A stretch of DNA of 64,000 nt. Origin: Pyxidicoccus parkwaysis (GTDB taxonomy: Bacteria; Myxococcota; Myxococcia; Myxococcales; Myxococcaceae). Location of the stretch: NCBI RefSeq assembly GCF_017301735.1, contig NZ_CP071090.1:10895001-10959000 (forward strand), in the 5' to 3' direction. The stretch's first letter is position 1. Each line of letters opens with the position of its first letter. The position numbers were made by a program, and so were the translations under genes. The notes below the pieces were generated by a model. The model made no database searches. It was not told where the DNA came from and saw only the letters and a program-made list of their open reading frames with translations. Below are positions 61,955 to 64,000 of this stretch, piece after piece.

Positions 61955-62284
61955 ATGCGTGCTCTCTGGATGGCGGTTGCTGTGTCGCTGGTAGGGATTC
62001 CCGTGGTGGGACAGGCGGCTTCGATGCGTTGCGGCACGGGGCTGGTGTCTGACGGGGCGTCGAAGTCGGACGTGGTCGCGAAGTGCGGGGAGCCGGTGTC
62101 GAAGGAGTCCCGCACGGAGTCGGAAGAGGTGAAGACGCGGGACGGGGACACCTCGACGAAGCGGGTGGTGCAGAAGACGTTCGAGGAGTGGACGTACAAC
62201 TTCGGGCCCAACCGCTTGATGCAGGTGGTGGTGTTCGAGAACGGCAAGCTCATCGAGGTGAAGAGCACCGGGTACGGGCGGTAG
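61955..62284 (+). CDS. DUF2845 family exported protein
   Basis: 109 residues with signal peptide MRALWMAVAVSLVGIPVVGQ and the DUF2845 pattern MRCGTGLVSDGASKSDVVAK then CGEPVSKES, with two Cys that may form a disulfide. It ends with the family motif WTYNFGPNRLMQVVVFENGK. Small periplasmic protein of unknown function. The ATG at 61955 follows gaggaggtctcg. An upstream in-frame start gives no signal peptide. Confidence 0.85.
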   Translation: MRALWMAVAVSLVGIPVVGQAASMRCGTGLVSDGASKSDVVAKCGEPVSKESRTESEEVKTRDGDTSTKRVVQKTFEEWTYNFGPNRLMQVVVFENGKLIEVKSTGYGR

Positions 62285-62299
62285 TCACGGCCCTGGGCG

Positions 62300-62986
62300 C
62301 TAACCGTCGCTCGGTTGCTGATGCGGCGGCAGGATGCCCAGCGGGTCCCAGACGTATTTCTCGATGGGGATGAGTGCCATGTGGCTCATGGCATGTCGCT
62401 CGGCGAAGCGCTTGAAGCGCTCGGAGACGAGGACGATGCCCCACATGCCGCGCGGCCGGAACACGTCTTCACCGTTCCAGGTCCCTTCCTCCAGGAAGAG
62501 GCCGTCGATGGCGTCCGGGCCGGCATAGCGGCACCAGGTACAGGTCGCGGGCTTCTTGGTGAGGATGCGGCTGCGCGCGAGGTCCAGGGCAGGCTGTCCG
62601 TAGGCCAGCGTGACGTAGAGGTAGTTCGGAGGAGGGCCGGGCTTGGGGCCACGGCCTCCCCTGTGGCGGACCTTTTTCACCTCAACCGGGTGGAAGCCGC
62701 TGAGTCCCGTGAGTCCTTTTGCCTTGAAGTCCTCGGCGAAGCGCTCGGTGATGATGAGGCCGCTGGGGCCATCCATGAGGTCGCCGAAATCCGTGCCGTA
62801 GAGCTCCAGCTCGCCCTGGTAGGGGGGCTCCCAGCTCAGTGAGCCGATGATGCCGCCACATTGAGGACAGCGCAGCGCGGGGCCGAAATTCGAGCTGGTT
62901 CTGCTGAACTCGGTGTCGTGCTTGCCTTCGTTCTGCTTATCCAGGAGGTAGAAGTGCGCAGAGGGGAGTATGGCTTCAGAAGCCAT
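62300..62986 (-). CDS. Double-CXXCG-motif immunity protein (SitI6-like)
   Basis: 228 residues. Motifs Cys40-x-x-Cys43-Gly (CPQCGG) and Cys149-x-x-Cys152 (CTWC) match the Myxococcus double-CXXCG (Gmx_para_CXXCG/SitI6) family; the second pair lacks the following Gly. Cytosolic, no signal peptide. It overlaps the toxin gene upstream by 11 bases (62976-62986), the usual toxin-then-immunity arrangement. It should neutralise the adjacent nuclease-type toxin (inference from family). Confidence 0.82.
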   Translation of the reverse strand: MASEAILPSAHFYLLDKQNEGKHDTEFSRTSSNFGPALRCPQCGGIIGSLSWEPPYQGELELYGTDFGDLMDGPSGLIITERFAEDFKAKGLTGLSGFHPVEVKKVRHRGGRGPKPGPPPNYLYVTLAYGQPALDLARSRILTKKPATCTWCRYAGPDAIDGLFLEEGTWNGEDVFRPRGMWGIVLVSERFKRFAERHAMSHMALIPIEKYVWDPLGILPPHQQPSDG

Positions 62987-64000
62987 GGGGGAACCTCGCT
63001 CGCATGGCTGGGCGACTGTAGATTTCTCGCAAGAAGGACTCGAACTCTTCGGGTGTTGCTCTATCAAAGCGCTTCAGCCAGGCGACGACTTCCTTATCTA
63101 CATCGCGGTGCCACTTCTGGTAGCCGTTATGGGCAGCTTTGTCGGCGGCTCGCGTGACGAAGCGTGGGTCCCTCGCGGTGTAGTGGCCACGGAGAGTGTT
63201 GTGCTCTTCAAGTGCCGCCGCGATCCTCTTGGAAATCACATGATGCAACTGCCCGCTCGGAGCTGATGCCGCCGAACCTCCGCTCATCTCTTGCGCCACC
63301 ATGGCAACCGCGGTGGCAGGCAGGGAGATGGCGACGGTATTTCCCACGACGGCCACCGAGGTCACCTGCCACACGTTGGTCAGATTCATGCCCAGCTGCG
63401 AGGCGCTCACCGCCGCTGCCTCCGGGAAGCTGGGCAGCATCGACACCCGCGAGGCCAGCCAGGCGGCGCCCCCGGCCATGCCGTGGCTCACCGCCATCGT
63501 CACCGCGAGGACGAAGACGCGTGCCACCTCCGGACCGACGCGGTTCGCGAAGCGTCGGCCGGCCTGTTCCAACTCCAGGGGCATGGTGGACCTGTCCGTC
63601 GTCCGCTTCAGCTCGCGGCACGCATCCACCACTTCGAGGAAGGTCTCCAATCCCAGGTAGATCAACATCACCGCCGAGACGATGGCGGCCGCCTTGGTGA
63701 AGACGGGCTCGGGGTTCGCGGCCAACACGGCCCAGCTCACGAGGCCCGTCGAGATGACCGCGTAGAAGAGCTGGGGAGCCAGGGTCTCTTCCACGGCCCG
63801 GGAGATGCTCTCCTTCATCGGGTCGAGCGACAGGGCCAGGGCGACTCCCAGCTTGTCCCACTCGCCCATGCCCATCGCATCGTCGAGCAGCGACAGGCAG
63901 TCTCCTCTTCGCTGTCCCGCCTTGCAGAGGCCTCCGAAGCTCTTGCCCATGAGGCGCTGCCATCCCACGTCGCCGCCGTTGGCAGGATACGAGACACGCT
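62976..64000 (-). CDS. SitA-type polymorphic toxin (5' end outside window)
   Basis: At least 341 residues; the frame stays open to the window edge, so the lipoprotein signal lies outside. The visible N-part has a hydrophobic stretch (LFYAVISTGLVSWAVLAANP, IVSAVMLIYLGLETFLEV) as in SitA middle regions. The C-terminus has LHHVISKRIAAALEEHNTLR and NGYQKWHRDVDKEVVAWLKR, resembling HNH/ENDO VII-superfamily toxin domains. SitA lipoproteins are transferred between cells by TraA/TraB outer-membrane exchange and kill non-immune siblings. SitI-like gene follows with an 11-base overlap. Confidence 0.78.
   Translation of the reverse strand, partial: RVSYPANGGDVGWQRLMGKSFGGLCKAGQRRGDCLSLLDDAMGMGEWDKLGVALALSLDPMKESISRAVEETLAPQLFYAVISTGLVSWAVLAANPEPVFTKAAAIVSAVMLIYLGLETFLEVVDACRELKRTTDRSTMPLELEQAGRRFANRVGPEVARVFVLAVTMAVSHGMAGGAAWLASRVSMLPSFPEAAAVSASQLGMNLTNVWQVTSVAVVGNTVAISLPATAVAMVAQEMSGGSAASAPSGQLHHVISKRIAAALEEHNTLRGHYTARDPRFVTRAADKAAHNGYQKWHRDVDKEVVAWLKRFDRATPEEFESFLREIYSRPAMRARFPHGF

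Noticed and set aside
1424-63999. tRNA genes and CRISPR arrays
   Set aside because: No cloverleaf with a T-loop ggttcgaatc-type motif and no regularly spaced repeats were seen outside the rRNA.

Overview
The window reads as chromosomal DNA of a myxobacterium, most likely Myxococcaceae (Myxococcus, Corallococcus or Pyxidicoccus). The base composition is very G+C rich with strong third-position GC. Lipoproteins, outer-membrane receptors, ECF sigma/anti-sigma pairs and one-component regulators are abundant. The right edge carries a SitA-type polymorphic toxin with a double-CXXCG immunity protein, a pair known from Myxococcaceae outer-membrane exchange. No phage, insertion sequence, CRISPR array or tRNA was seen.

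Layout. 1-1.42 kb: 3' part of a 23S rRNA gene, spacer, 5S rRNA and terminator. 1.5-6.4 kb: a quinone oxidoreductase, small envelope or hypothetical proteins, slyX and TPR proteins. 6.4-11 kb: a leftward cluster of a His-rich membrane protein, a TonB-dependent receptor and two lipoproteins, probably a metal or cofactor uptake locus. 11.1-18.9 kb: glpD, a lipidated subtilase, an ECF sigma/anti-sigma pair, two small lipoproteins and an acyltransferase. 19.1-23 kb: a large SARP/AfsR-type ATPase regulator divergent from an FAD monooxygenase, with a regulator-rich spacer between them. 23-25.3 kb: a BlaI - small ORF - BlaR1-like operon whose sensor peptidase is fused to a lytic-transglycosylase domain. 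25.3-35 kb: a secreted metallophosphoesterase behind a hairpin that pairs its ribosome binding site, an S41 peptidase, MarR, a GH43 lipoprotein, LysR, an S9 peptidase and a leucine-rich repeat protein.

35.3-41 kb: a VWA protein, a tightly overlapped ECF sigma / anti-sigma / exported caspase operon, a large lipoprotein and an AHSA1 protein. 41.5-47.8 kb: a membrane glycosyltransferase, SDR and imine-reductase-like enzymes with a divergent AraC regulator, and an MBL-fold hydrolase with a divergent LysR. 47.8-53.7 kb: a class-C beta-lactamase-like lipoprotein and an RstA/RstB-like two-component pair split by a divergent ArsR-AHSA1 module, then an SDR and a basic histone-like protein. 54.2-58.1 kb: a two-gene operon of a TonB-dependent receptor with a TonB C-terminal-like domain and a lipoprotein. 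58.2-62.3 kb: a small membrane protein, mltA, an OsmC protein, a 2OG-Fe(II) oxygenase and a DUF2845 protein. 62.3-64 kb: the sitI-like immunity gene and the sitA-like toxin gene, which runs off the window.

The most unusual systems are the BlaI/BlaR1::transglycosylase operon (a possible wall-responsive circuit), the sigma/anti-sigma/caspase operon, the ArsR-AHSA1 module inside a two-component operon, the RBS-pairing leader at 25.4 kb, a perfect CRP-type palindrome at 21.3 kb, and the SitA/SitI pair. Functions are inferred from motifs read by eye; no database search was run.
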